64,000 bases of DNA from Hydra vulgaris (lineage: Eukaryota > Cnidaria > Hydrozoa > Anthoathecata > Hydridae), in assembly GCF_038396675.1 (NCBI RefSeq), contig NC_088921.1, forward strand, positions 22,501-86,500. The letters run 5' to 3'. This document shows positions 32,225 to 43,460 of this stretch, one piece after another. The notes beneath the pieces are model-generated. The model saw only the letters and a program-made list of their open reading frames with translations, made no database searches and was not told the DNA's origin. The number at the start of each line of letters is the position of its first letter. Position 1 is the stretch's first letter. A program made the position numbers and the translations under genes.

Positions 32225-34892
32225 TTGTTTTTACAAACTTCCAAAACATGCTACATGTGCTGATCCTCTAATAAACTCATTTCTAATCCTATCCTTCTTC
32301 GTCACTCCAAATGAGAATCTTAACATCTTCATCTCAGACATCTCCATCTCCCTCACTTGTCTCTTTGTCAGTGCCACTGTCTCCAGTCCATACAACATAG
32401 CAGGTCTCACTACTGTCCTATAGATCTTACCCTTCATTCTAGCCGACACCCTTCTATCACAGATCACACCAGACTCTTTGTGCCATCCCCACAACCCTGC
32501 CTGCATTCTCTTCTTTACCTCTCTTTCACTTCCTCCATTACTCTGTACCCTCGACCCTAAGTAGGTAAACTTGTCAATCTTTACCAAATCAACTCCTTGT
32601 AATTGGACCTGTCCACCATCTGCCCTCTCATTCACACACATGTACTCTGTTTTACTCCTGCTCACTTTCATTCCCCTGCTTTTCAAAGCATACCACCATC
32701 TTTCCAAGTTTACCTCCACTTGCCAGGCCTTGTTAAGAAGCGTTACGCAGCTCGCATTTTGCTTGCGAAAAGGCGATTTGCCTAGGCGTTCAGCAGTTTT
32801 GCGTTACGCAAAAACTTATATCTTTTAGAATATTTTTAATTATCTTTTGATATCGATTATGTGACGTTTATTCTGAAGAAATAAAGTCGTAAGTAAAAGC
32901 ATTTAACCACAATTGTAAACTAATAGATTTTTTGTTAAAAAAACAGTTTGTTTAATAATTTTTTTTATTGTTGATAAAAATAAGTTAAAAAAAGTAAAGT
33001 GTTTTAAGTTTTATCTTAAGGAATTAAATATATAAATTCCTTTTAAATGTAAAAATTATTTTTTGTCATAATAGTTTAAAAAATGCACAATTTATTTTAA
33101 TGTAAATATTTTATTAATAAGATATTTTGTTTATTGTTAATTCAATAACGTAAAGTTTTAATGACGTTTGTTTAATTTATGAAAATAAATTATGATCACG
33201 AATATGTTATCGGTAACTGATAAATAACAAAAAAAAACTCTTTATTGTTAAAAAACATTATTAAAAAGAGTTCACAAATTAAATAAGAAAAAATTTATTA
33301 ACAGTTAATAAAATAATCAAAAACCAACTGTAAAATCATAAGAAAATAAACAAACATTATTTTACGTTTCATGAAAAGAATATTTTTTTCAAAATAAAAT
33401 TTAGTTCATATTTGAAAAAAATAATAGAAATGATTTATTAAATAAGAACTTAGATTTTATTTGTAACTTTTGTTCTAGTGAGAAAAAAACTAACTGTTTG
33501 TATGATTTTTAACGCGTTAATAAAATAACTTTAATTACAAAGCAGTACTTGAAAAGACGCTAGTGACGCAATATAACTTCTAACGATGCAAAATATATTT
33601 GCTGAGTTGAGTTACTTAGAAATGCGTTAGGCGTTTTCGCTACGCAGCGAAATCTCGTAACAAGGCCTGACTTGCTCTCTACTCCAACTACAGATCACAA
33701 TGTCATCAGCAAACACTATAGTCCAAGGGACTCCTGCTATGTCTCCACTCCTCAGGCATCTTCTGACCTTCCAAGATTCTGTTAAATAACCCTGTCAAAA
33801 ACTCCACTGCTATCTCTCCCAAACATGCCTCCACTGGAATATCATCCGGTCCAACTGCCTTACCACACTTCATTCTCTGAATTGCAGCCCTTACTTCCTC
33901 CTTGCTCACCTGGGGAATCTCCTAATTCACAACCTCTGTCTCTTCTAACCTTCCTTCCCTATCATTCTCTTGATTCATCAGTTCCTCAAAATACTCCTTC
34001 CACCTTCCCAAGGCATTCTTTTCACTAGACAACACATTTCCATCTTTATCCTTAATCATCCTAACCTGCTGCACATCCTGCCCATCACGGTTTCTCTGTC
34101 TGGCCAATCTGTACAGATCCTTTTCCCCTTCCTTAGTGTTCAACTTCTCACACAGATTTGCATTTTCTTTAGCTTTGCCACTGCTCTCTTTGTCTTGCCA
34201 CACATCTCCTTGTACTTCTGTCTACTTTCTTCATCTTGCTGAAAATGCCAATTCTTTTTAGCCAACTGCTTTCCTCTTAAACTTTCCTAAACTTCCTCAT
34301 TCCACCACCATGTCTCCTTGTCTATCTTCTTCTGTCTTGATGTCACACCAAGTATCTTCCTAGCCACATCCCTCACTGTATTTGACATCCCTTTCCAGGT
34401 ATCCAGAACACCATTACTCAGTGCCTGTCTCACCTCATCCCTGAACTTTACACAACAGTCCTCATCCTTTAACTTCCACCACTTGATCTTAGGTTCTGCT
34501 CTCACTCTCTTCTTCTTCTTCACCTCCAAAACCATCTTACCTATCACCATCCTATGCTGTTTAGCTACACTTTCTCCTGGTACCACCTTGCAATCACTAA
34601 CCTCTTTCAGGTTTCTTCTCCTATAGAGGATATAGTCGACCTGTGTGCCTCTTCCCCCACTCTTATACCTCACCCTGTGCTCTTCCTTTTTCTTAAAATA
34701 AGTGTTAATTACAGCCATCTTTATCCTTTTAGCAAAATGTACCATCATCTGTCCTTCTGTATTCCTTTCTTTAACCCCATACCTACCCATCACTTCCTCA
34801 TCATCACTGTTCCCTTCACCAACATGTCCATTAAAATCTGCTCCAAGAATCATTATCTCTTCTATAGGAACCTGCAGAACAACTTCATCTAA
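32225..34892 (-). pseudogene. RTE-like LINE ORF2, internally deleted
   Basis: From 34892 downward: endonuclease C-terminal half (IMILGADFNGHVGE, YRSGG-like YKSGGRGTQVDYILYRRR), a linker (ETWWWNEEV, GEKDLYRLARQRNRDGQDVQQ), the start of RT (KCGKAVGPDDIPVEACLGE, KMPEEWR), then a jump near 33735 to the catalytic IVFADDIVICS block. The DNA between these palm motifs, roughly 500 bp in relatives, is deleted. After an inserted MITE the C-terminal part follows (LERWWYALKSRGMKVSRSKT, FTYLGSRVQ, MLYGLETVALTKRQ, MKMLRFSFGVTKKD). A stop near 33921 and frameshifts at about 34200-34290 are also present. A T-run at 32161-32188 marks the 3' tail. Base composition is clearly GC-richer than the surroundings. 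Plus-strand ORFs here are antisense shadows. Confidence 0.88.
32724..33669. mobile_element. MITE, copy B (946 bp, 6-bp TSD ACTTGC)
   Basis: It begins CAGGCCTTGTTAAGAAG and ends CGTAACAAGGCCTG. The exact 6-bp duplication ACTTGC flanks it (32718-32723 and 33670-33675). Removing the element and one ACTTGC joins the RTE-like frame as FADDIVICSWSREQVEV, so the insertion and duplication boundaries are exact. It is the inverse-orientation relative of copy A at 2287-3285. No ORF. Confidence 0.95.
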
Positions 34893-35779
34893 AATACAAA
34901 AATGAACACTAAAATACAAAACAAATTTAATATAAAATTAATTATACTATACTTTATAATTTTATATAAATAAAAGTATAAAGTATAATAACGGTATGGT
35001 AGGTCATTTCTAAACCATTTATATACTTTTTATTTATAGACTAATTTAAAAGGTTTTAGTAAATTTAGTGGTAGCAAATATTATTGTATCACTGGTTTGA
35101 GTTAACGATTCAAAATATATTCTTATAAATTCTAATTGTAATAATGTAAAATTCTAATAAGTAATGGGGGGGGGGGGGGAATGGACACTTATTGATTTTT
35201 CTGAGCAGGCACCCTGTTTATTTATTTCATATATATGAAAATTGTTCATTGTTCATTGTAATGTTTGGGTTGCATAAGTGCTGCAAATAAATTTTTTTTT
35301 TTTTTTCAATTTAGTATGAAAAGAAAAATATTAAACCGTATATTTATAGTCACAAACCTGATACTACCTATTTGCATTTTTTTAAATATATTTTTTATTC
35401 TAATCATTAATTTGATAAATTGTTTAAAGAGTTAAAGATAAAGAGTTAATATTTGTTTTAATAATTATAATATTTATTATAATAATTGTAATATAATTGT
35501 TATTATATTTATTGTGATTTTTAGTATGCTTATTATCATGAAAGTTAAACATCTCTCACCTGAACAAGAAACATTTTTATCAAAATGTTCCTTGTTTAGG
35601 TGAGAGATGTTTTATATCTGAATTTTTTTATATATTTGCAAACATACTCAACTGTTTTCCAAGACAGTATCAGAATGAGTTTTAATTATCAATGCATTTT
35701 TGCAAAAAATATAAATACATATCCACCGGGAAAAATAAATTTATTTATAGCCTTTGCAAATAAATTTTTTTAACAATAG
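34893..35779. other. Non-coding stretch with palindrome and poly-G
   Basis: Contains a G14 run at 35166-35179 and a near-perfect palindrome (35547-35577 and 35582-35612, two mismatches, loop TATC). No gene seen before the first thrombospondin exon. Confidence 0.6.
35547..35612. repeat. Palindrome, 31-nt arms, 4-nt loop
   Basis: The arms differ at two positions. The core is CATCTCTCACCT / AGGTGAGAGATG. Confidence 0.9.
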
Positions 35780-36958
35780 GTAATTATGGTGCATGAAGTG
35801 CATGAGGAGCTTGCTCAGAAAGTTGTCAGTCCAATCCAAATGTTTCTCTATTTCAAACTCAGACTCGGCAACGTCTTGATGCTACATTGAATGGTAGTTG
35901 TCCTAAAACAAGCTTTCAAACTCAAAACTGCAATACTTGAGTATCTTGTCTAGGGGACTTTCTTTTATTATTATAAAAACGAAATTAATGTGCTTTTTAT
36001 TCAGTTATTAACATGTAAAAAATAGGTTTTACTTATTTTAAATTTTTAAATAAACTTTTGAATAAAAATTAAATAAAGTCCTCGATTCTCTATAAGTCCA
36101 TCTCATATAATTTCGTTTACAATTATAAAAGTGAAATTTATTAGTATGTAATATATAATTGTTATTTCTTTAAAGTTTTAATATAAATGAAAAAATGATA
36201 GTTAAAAATAGGTACAGTCACGTTCAGGTCCTTATACTTTTATAACGATGAGCAGCTGTTTGTGGGATAAAGTTTAAAGAAAATGTTTTTTTTTAAAATT
36301 TCTTAATAAATATTGAATTTTAAAAGATATTGAAATTTTACAAGTGTTAAGAGAGCATTATAAGTTTTTAAAAAAATTTGTAGTGACCTAAGTACTAAGT
36401 GGTTTTAAAAAACTAGAAAAACTTTTTGGAAATCATCCTGTTAGTAGTTAGGTTTGTTACTGCATGCATTTTCCTATATTTTTGGTTACATTTTAGATTT
36501 TATTAGTGCACGGGGAGCATGTTCAGCAAGTTGTCAGTTACGTTTCACTTCACTTACTCAGACAAGAAATCGTCAATGTGTTGGTGCTACTTTTAATGAC
36601 AATTGTAATGGAGCAGTATTGACTGATACTCAAAATTGCAATGTGCAAGTTTATTGTCCAGGTGCGTGTTCAAATACTGAAATAGTCAGTTTATCAACAA
36701 AAATCAATGTAAAATAATATTTTTGAAATAATTTGAAAAATAAAAATTAAACTGGCTTTTTAACATTTTTTTTTTTTTTGCAATTTGTTTTTTCATTAAA
36801 TGGCTTATTTGAAAAAATAGTTTTTTAATAAAAACAGGTACTTATGGTGCATGGAGTGCATGGAGTAGTTGCTCTGAATCATGTCAGTCTAATCACAATA
36901 GGAGGTGGTTGCGCTGTTTCTCAAACTATGGCTTATAATAGTGGAGTACTTTGTCCAG
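35780..36958 (+). pseudogene. Three thrombospondin type 1 repeat exons, decayed
   Basis: Three exon-like blocks sit behind AG acceptors. Exon a (35780-35940) encodes YGA-x-SA-x-GACSESCQSN...TQTRQR, where both x are TGA stops in place of the Trp residues of the WSxW motif. Exon b (36497-36661, 165 bp) is open: SARGACSASCQ, LTQTRNRQCVGA, NCNVQVYCPG, followed by GTGCGT. Exon c (36838-36958) starts TYGAWSAWSSCSESCQSN with intact Trp residues, loses frame, then ends YNSGVLCPG followed by GTAAGT. Each exon is one TSP1 domain with phase-1 borders, as in modular extracellular proteins. The protein would be secreted or a membrane ectodomain; which gene it was cannot be told. Stops in exon a and the frameshift in exon c argue for a dead gene or dead duplicated exons. 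Confidence 0.8.
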
Positions 36959-37154
36959 GTAAGTTTTGTATTGCTTTGATTCTATATAAATTTTTGTTCA
37001 TAGTTATTTTGTGCCAATACAGTTAAAGTTTAACTATTCCTGTAATTTAGGTACTAAATAAATAATAATATTATGGTATAATATGCATACATTTATGGAT
37101 GATCCATAAGGAGGGGGGGTCAATTTTTCTCCGCCCCTCTTTTTTTTTTAGGCA

Positions 37155-37162
37155 TGTATATT

Positions 37163-37217
<55 letters not shown>

Positions 37218-37226
37218 AATATATTT

Positions 37227-37278
<52 letters not shown>

Positions 37279-37355
37279 AATATATTTATATATATATATA
37301 TGTATATTTATATTTATGTATATGTATATATATATTTATATATATAAGTAGGCCC
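37155..37355. repeat. Compound (AT)n microsatellite
   Basis: About 200 bp of TATATA with AATATATTTATATA and GTATAT interruptions that recur as larger units. Confidence 0.95.
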
Positions 37356-37612
37356 AGGTCAATAGGGAAGAGGGTTGTTTGGGGCAAACCTTCTCCCCCC
37401 TCCTTCCCATCAATAAATGATTTTACCTTTTAGACGAGTCGGTTGGCAAATGAAGACCCTTAGATAGTCAGTCGGCAAATTTCAACTAGGCAGTCGGCAA
37501 GTTTTAAAAAACGAGGACCTTATTTCTTTTTTTAGTTGGCAAAATTTGTAATTGCACCCCCTTCCCCACACGTGCCACCTACTCACGCCGACCCTGTATT
37601 TATATATATAAA

Positions 37613-37835
37613 AATTAGTTAAAAATCACTTAACGAAAATTTTTCACATTTTACACTGTGTTTTGTTAATAAAGACTTCAATTTATACCAAAAATTAAAT
37701 TACAGGAAGTTGTAGTTTAATTTTTGGTATAAATTGAAGTTTTATTAATTTGATCATTCATTTCTGATGAGTTTTTATTGATAAAGCACAGTGTAAAATG
37801 TGAAAAATTTTCGTTAAGTGATTTTCTACTAATTT
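37613..37835. mobile_element. MITE with two nested inverted repeats
   Basis: The outer ends start ATTAGT and include AAAATCACTTAACGAAAA; about 40 bp at 37621-37660 are the inverse of 37787-37825 with one mismatch. A second, inner inverted pair (37676-37699 and 37716-37739, 24 bp, exact) lies inside. No coding sequence. The whole could fold into one long hairpin. Target duplication not resolved because of the AT-rich flanks. Confidence 0.8.
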
Positions 37836-37899
37836 ATAATTGCTCTGTTCTTTTAAGAAGATTGAGCACTTATTTTGTAGAATATATTTTAAAATTGTT

Positions 37900-37901
<2 letters not shown>

Positions 37902-37986
<85 letters not shown>
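37902..37986. repeat. (AT)n microsatellite
   Basis: About 85 bp of uninterrupted AT dinucleotides. Confidence 0.95.
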
Positions 37987-37989
<3 letters not shown>

Positions 37990-38099
37990 CACATAAACAC
38001 ACACAAATTGTTTATACTATGTTTCACAAAAACACTTCAAGGTTAGACATTTTTGTTGGTACTGTATATGCTTTAATGTATTTATTTCCTTATTTATAG

Positions 38100-38411
38100 T
38101 GTACCACAAAGAGAACCTAAATCAGAATAAACGTAGCACGACTACAGGACCGGATGTAGATTTTCAATCAGAAATCTGAATATCTATTTGCATTCATTAC
38201 TAATAACATTTAAAAAAACCATACTTATGTCACAACCTAAACATAAAATAATAATTCATGGTGCTTCTATTACTAAGTATTTTTAGTATCCTCAAATAGG
38301 TTCTTTGTCTGAGACTATTGAAGCTATTGCAGCCAGAAACAAGGAAAATAAAACTGCACAAGTTAGTCATGCACGTCTAACTTTCTTGGTAGAAAACACT
38401 AGAGATACAGC
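38100..38411 (+). other. Short coding-like patch, not recognised
   Basis: Around 38300-38411 one plus frame reads SLSETIEAIAARNKENKTAQ and onward without a stop for about 50 codons, between a stop and a dispersed repeat. I do not recognise it; it may be chance or a protein remnant. Confidence 0.25.
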
Positions 38412-38708
38412 TGATTATTTGTTTGTGACATTTGATATGTACATTTATTGAGTGTTTTTTTTTTAATGTTATGCTATTGTTAATAGTTTTGACTATTTTT
38501 GTTACACTATTTTTGTTAATTATTTTTTTTTTTTTAGTATAGAAATCTCAATATAGTTTATAATAACATTTCAATGTTTTGTTGTTTAAAAAAAAATGAA
38601 GAAGTAATTTAATAAATTTTTACTAGTAATTAACTAATCTAGAAAGACCTATATCATGAATGTCTGCGTTGAATTTTTTAAAAAACAGCTATTTTCATAG
38701 CGACAAGT
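38412..38708 (-). mobile_element. Dispersed repeat, copy 2 (empty site)
   Basis: Inverse-orientation relative of 24768-25214. It lacks the 148-bp MITE: the site reads AAACTATATTGAG, where copy 1 has the MITE between TA and TATTGAG. Confidence 0.85.
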
Positions 38709-38989
38709 TATAAAAAACATCTATTAGAACGTTGAGAAACTTTGTAAGAAACTTAAGAGCGAAGAATCAGATAATAGCAGATTTGTTTATAGTTTTAATA
38801 AGTTTATATTTAATGATATTGTTTATTATTAAATCGTGCTGATGATACTATTTGTAAAATTCTATAAAGTATAGGCGCCCACTGTTTTTTGAATATTTAT
38901 ATAAAAATCGTTAAAAACAAAAAGCAAATCAATGTAATAATTTCTTTTGATTCAAATATTAAAACCTGTTTCCAAAAGAAAGTCGTGAC

Positions 38990-39055
38990 GTCGTTCTGAT
39001 TCAGACCACCGTCATCCTGATTCAAATCTCCGTCATTCTAATTCAGACTGCCGAC
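38990..39055. repeat. 21-bp tandem repeat, three units
   Basis: CGTCRTYCTGATTCARAYYNC-type unit, three imperfect copies, GC-richer than the flanks. Confidence 0.8.
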
Positions 39056-39874
39056 TGAAGGTGCGCATTAATGGCGTTGCATTTCAAGTGCCTTTTTCAC
39101 TTTTCTATTAAAATTATTGACCTCTACTTTTTTTTCATTGTTCCAATATTGGAAAATGAAAATGAAGAACTTTTAATAAAAATATCATGTGTTGGTAAAC
39201 AAATGATATTAAATACAAATCTTATTCGCGCTTAGTTTTTTTTATGGGTTTACATTAAAAATTATTTTGTAGCTAAAAAAAAAAATGCAGAATAGAAATC
39301 TTAAAATTTTATAGTTAATAGTTAATCACTTAAATAATTTTAAATTATACTTTAAGGTGGTTTCTTCATAATCAAAAGTCAAAATTTTTTCAAAAATTGA
39401 TTTTTTGGCAAAAAAGATATTCTAATGTAAAATATAACGTTCTTTCTGTTTGTTTATGCTTTTAACAATATTTACTATTTTATACAGGATGGCATAATTT
39501 TAGTGCCTAGCAACAGCCATAGCAACCGTTTTATTTTTTTAGTTATTATCTTAAATGTACCTTAAAACTTAAACTAGTACATCTCTTTTGCTATTCTAAT
39601 GTTGCCCTGTACGTCCAAGTTGTTAAATATTTAATATTTTTAAGTTATGCTGTTGCAAAGTGCAAACAGTATGCAGGCTTTTTTATAATAACTTTTTTTA
39701 CTTTTTGCTGTTTTCTTATGTGTTTTGTAGAAATTATTTATCATTTTAGCTAGATTCTAGTAAAATAATAAAGATTTAATATGGGAAACTTTTGAAATAA
39801 CAAAAGAAAGTCATCAAGAAAGGGTGTTGGGGCTCGTGGTTGTAAAAAATCTGTGTATATTTTAAATAATAAAT

Positions 39875-41290
39875 GTGGTATCAATGGAAATAAAAAAAAA
39901 TGTAAATATTGAAAATATCACTAAAAAAGAATTTACCATTAAACCAGCTGAACATTCTGGAAGTAGTGATGATTATTTTTTATTTATAAATTTTAAAATA
40001 CTTATGGAAATGATAGAAGTAAGAAACAAGTGTCAAGAATGTGGGGAAGCCAATGTCACAATATCTAATAGTTTGGATGATAAAAAGGAATTTTCTCATA
40101 AAATTGTTTACTTTTGTAGAAAATGTAAAAATAAAAGTCACAAGTATACTTCAACTTTTAGTGCTTCTGAAAAAATGTATGGTTGTAAACCAAGTGAAAT
40201 TAATGTTCGATTGGTTATGGCATTTCGAGAAATTGGTAAAGGGCAAAAATCGATTAAAACATTTGTACGGTGTATGAATATGCACTCAACATCTAATACT
40301 TCCTTTAGAAATACTAATTATAAGTTATTTTCTGCATACGAAAATTCTGCACTAGAAAGTATGCAAAATGCTTCAAATGAAAGAAAAATAGAAGAAATTG
40401 CCCCAGGTATGCATTCTTGCCGTTTATTGATTGATGGAACTTGACAAAAAAGAGGACACTCCTCGTTGAACGGTGTAGTGCCAGCAGTAAGCAAAGGAAA
40501 GTGTTTGGATGTTATTGTTTTATCAAAACATTGCAGGCAGTGTATAATATGAGGTGGAAAAAAAGGGACAATAGAATACACAAATTTTAATGTTGCACAT
40601 AATTGTAAAATAAACATCAAAAGTCATCAGGAGCAATGGAATCCTCAGGTGCTATTAATATATTTCAGGAATTTGTGAGTCGAAATAAACTAGTTTATAA
40701 TAAGTATCTTAGAGATATAGACACAGTTTCTTACAAAGAAGTTGTTTACTCCAAACCCTACGAAGCACAGTTTGGTATTACACCTATTAAACTTGAATGT
40801 ATTGAACATGTAAACAGACGAAAAGGTTCTCGACTTAAAATACTAGTACAAGAATATAAAAATACCTCTCCACCATTTGGTGAAAAAGGAAAATTGACAA
40901 ACAATTCCATCAATTTAATAACAAATTATTATGGTATTGCCATTCGAAGAAGTCAATGAAAAAGTTTACACTATGAAAAAGTGGTTAGGTACAATAGTTG
41001 GTACAATGATGAAGGGTAGCTATCCTTCATCATTGTACCAACTTTTCTAATTCTCTCTATTCTTCAATTCAACGAAGGTCAATTTTATAAAAAAAAAATT
41101 GTATGAAAAACTTGGAATACAGACCGGTGTCTGTTTTAATATTATATCTGAAAAAATGAACCGACACAGCATCCAAATTTTACTTATTACAACATCAGGT
41201 AAGACTAAAGCAAAAAAAAACAAACTAAAAGCCATCAAGAAGGGTTTATTGAACAAAGAGATAAAGAGGGAGGAGAAACTTAATTAAAAG
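39875..41290 (+). pseudogene. Kolobok/'Mutator-like' transposase, degenerate
   Basis: The N-terminal 189 codons are open and hold Cys pairs (CQEC, CRKC) typical of a zinc-binding region, ending at LLIDGT. The next codon, normally Trp, is TGA (40442-40444), followed by QKRGHSSLNGVV. A second Trp-to-TGA is likely at 40550-40552. After a frameshift come SGAINIFQEFVSRN, YNKYLRDIDTVSYKEVV (second acidic cluster) and LECIEHVNRR. The C-terminal piece is MYEKLGIQTGVCFN and NKLKAIKKGLLN. Catalytic Asp candidates are in LIDGT and RDIDT. The protein would cut and paste the surrounding element. The copy is dead through at least two stops and one frameshift, and a palindrome disrupts 40996-41043. Confidence 0.75.
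40996..41043. repeat. Palindrome, 20-nt arms, 8-nt loop
   Basis: Arms 40996-41015 and 41024-41043 (AGTTGGTACAATGATGAAGG and inverse), inside the Kolobok-type transposase relic. Confidence 0.9.
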
Positions 41291-43112
41291 GAGGATTTTA
41301 GTTTTAAAAACAAATTTACTTTCTTGGTTTTTGATTTTCTACCAAATCGTTTTTCAAGAAAATTGTCTCACGAAAAACATCATAAATGTTGAATTAATAG
41401 TGATAACTACTTGAAATTTTTGGGCTTATTCATCCAGTGTACTGCTAATGCCTGAGTTTTTTTCAAATAAGTTTATTTTTTGTAAGTCGTGGTTAGGGAA
41501 CTAATATTAGAGGCCTAATAGCAGATTTTTCGAAATTACAGTTGTTTTGAAGCATAACTTTTACTAGAAGCAAAATCTTATAATAAATTTTGTTTCGAGT
41601 AAACACTATTTTTTGGGGTTATTTTGACTCTATAGGCTTCTATGTGATCATCAATATATTTTTGGAGTTCGAAAAAATATATTTTTTTTCACACATTGTG
41701 TACCTACTTTTGAAAAAATTAATGAATAAAAAGTTTTGATCACATAGAAACCACCTTAGTTGTTTAATTGCAACTTCTCCTCAAACTATGGACCTATCTC
41801 ACGCACTTCTGTCCCTCGCAAGGTAATGGAATGACTTGTACACAGACACATTACTGACCACTTGAAAAAAAATAAACTCATCAGCTCTGCTCGACACAGG
41901 TTCTGAAAGGGAAAAGGTTGCGTCACAAACCAACTTGAAACTACCGACAGCCTGACTGAAGTTGCTCGCAACCGATATCTTATTCACAGGCTTTGATAAA
42001 GCATTCGATAAAGTAACGCACCGTTGTCTGCTGCATAATCTCAAACCCTATGGAGTGTCCGAAAACTTGCATAAATGGATCAAGAGCTGGCCAACCAACC
42101 TCCTACAACACGTAGCCATTGAAAACAATAAATTCGATTGGAAAACAGTATCTAGCGGTTTGCCACATGAATCTGTTCTTGGGCTACTTCTTTTCCTTAT
42201 CTACATATACGATTTTTTATTATTTTTGTTAATTCATTTCCCTAAGTCCCAGAAGGCCACTACAGACGAGGAGGCTATATAATTGTGGTTATAACCCTCT
42301 CTCAACTCTATAACTCCGAAACACGAAACTTGACGAACAAGGCCGCTGCGTGGAGAAACAATTTGGCAAACAAAATAGGACACCACTTTATAATGTATGC
42401 AGGCAACTGTGAAATAATTGAAGTCGTCGAATTAAACCATGACAAAGTCATGCACACTGGGCGCAGCAACAACCAAAATTGAATGCAATTTATACAAGAA
42501 ATAACTTGGTAGGCCAACTGCATCAGCTATCGTGCACGTCATCTGAACGAGACCTAGGCCTTTTTATGAGTAGCGTCTAAAAGTTAAAAACAAATCTGCA
42601 TGGCTGCATCAGCTGGCAACCAAGTGCTTGGCAGGCTCAAGAAGACTTTTCTAGGTTGAAGTTCTGCATTATAGCGCACACTGTATTTTTCGTACGTTCG
42701 CCCGCATCTACAATTTTGCAGTACTAGTCATCGTTTTTAGCTCAAGACATAGCCAAACTCGAGCAAGCCACAAAACATATTGCCACCTTAAAACATCTTC
42801 CGTATACTCAGAGACATTTAAGCCTTAACCAGAAAACACTAACTGAACGATGAGTAAGAAGAGACTTTATCGAGCAATATAAAATCATGAGCAAAATCAA
42901 CAAAGTTAACTTCCAGGTCCCACAACTTTAACGAAATATCAAATCTTTAAAGTACAGCATTTGGCCACAAGGACACACTAAACAACTAAAAGTACAATTG
43001 ATCCAAATTTTATCCTTTAAAGTTAACGAATCCTATAAAGAAGCCTAGAAACTAAAAAAAAATATTATTATTTTCATTTACAAAGATTTTTTTTTGTCAC
43101 TTTAAACCCGAA

Positions 43113-43460
43113 TATTGAACAACTCGGAATTAAAAAGTCACCGGTAAAAAAAAAAAAATACCTTTGATACCTCTCCCACCAAACCTTAATATCTGTTATT
43201 GAACAACTCGGAATTAAAAAGTCACCGGTAAAAAAAAAAATATATCATTGATACCTCTCCCACCAAACCTTAATATCTGTTATTGAACAACTCGGAATTA
43301 AAAAGTCACCGGTAAAAAAAAAATTATATGCTATTGATACCTCTCCCACCAAACCTTAATATCTGTTATTGAACAACTCGGAATTAAAAAGTCACCGGTA
43401 AAAAAAAATATATATATACCATTGATACCTCTCCCACCAAACCTTAATATCTGTTATTGA
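43113..43460. repeat. 84-86-bp tandem repeat, four units
   Basis: Units start at GAACAACTCGG (43117, 43201, 43285, 43371). Each contains AAAAAGTCACCGGT, a variable A-run with TATA, then GATACCTCTCCCACC. Near-identical units except for the A/TA run, so the array is young. A truncated fifth start follows at 43456. Confidence 0.95.

Larger units (their letters stand above)
39356..41755 (+). mobile_element. TTAA-targeting DNA transposon (Kolobok-type), 2400 bp
   Basis: Ends GGTGGTTTCT...ATCAAAA on the left and the inverse on the right, bordered by TTAA (39352-39355) and TTA (41756-41758, one A lost). The host sequence is the LINE fragment whose other copy preserves the uninterrupted site TTTTAAGTAATTTAATTGC, confirming TTAA as the target. 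It contains one degenerate transposase gene. Protein databases label this transposase type Mutator-like, but a TTAA duplication fits Kolobok rather than the 9-bp duplication of MULEs. Confidence 0.8.
39165..42995 (+). mobile_element. LINE fragment copy 2, split by a TTAA element
   Basis: 39165-39355 plus 41756-42995 together match copy 1 (20940-22327, inverse orientation). The coding part has SSNYGPISRTSVPRKVME-like sequence with a stop, FDKAFDKVTHRCLLHNLKPYG, VSSGLPHESVLG (the PQG of the RT loop mutated), and later QRHLSL-type tail pieces. The catalytic FADD block is not seen. It lacks endonuclease and the first half of RT, exactly as copy 1 does. Confidence 0.8.

Noticed and set aside
34318..34905. 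Overlapping plus-strand ORFs in the RTE-like region (also 32357-32828 and 33825-34242)
   Set aside because: They mirror the minus-strand RTE-like ORF2; Ser/Pro/Leu-rich shadow translations without motifs.
37650..37793. CACAGTG/CACTGTG inside the 37.6-kb MITE as a second RSS-like element
   Set aside because: The heptamer lies inside the element, not at its ends, and no ACAAAA block is spaced as in the Transib ends.
35780..40560. Reassignment of TGA to Trp as an explanation for TGA at Trp positions
   Set aside because: The same relics have frameshifts and other stops, and intact ORFs such as the Transib transposase use TGG for Trp.
39353..41758. A 9-bp target duplication, expected if the element were a true Mutator (MULE)
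   Set aside because: The flanks share no 9-bp duplication, and the paralogous empty site supports TTAA.
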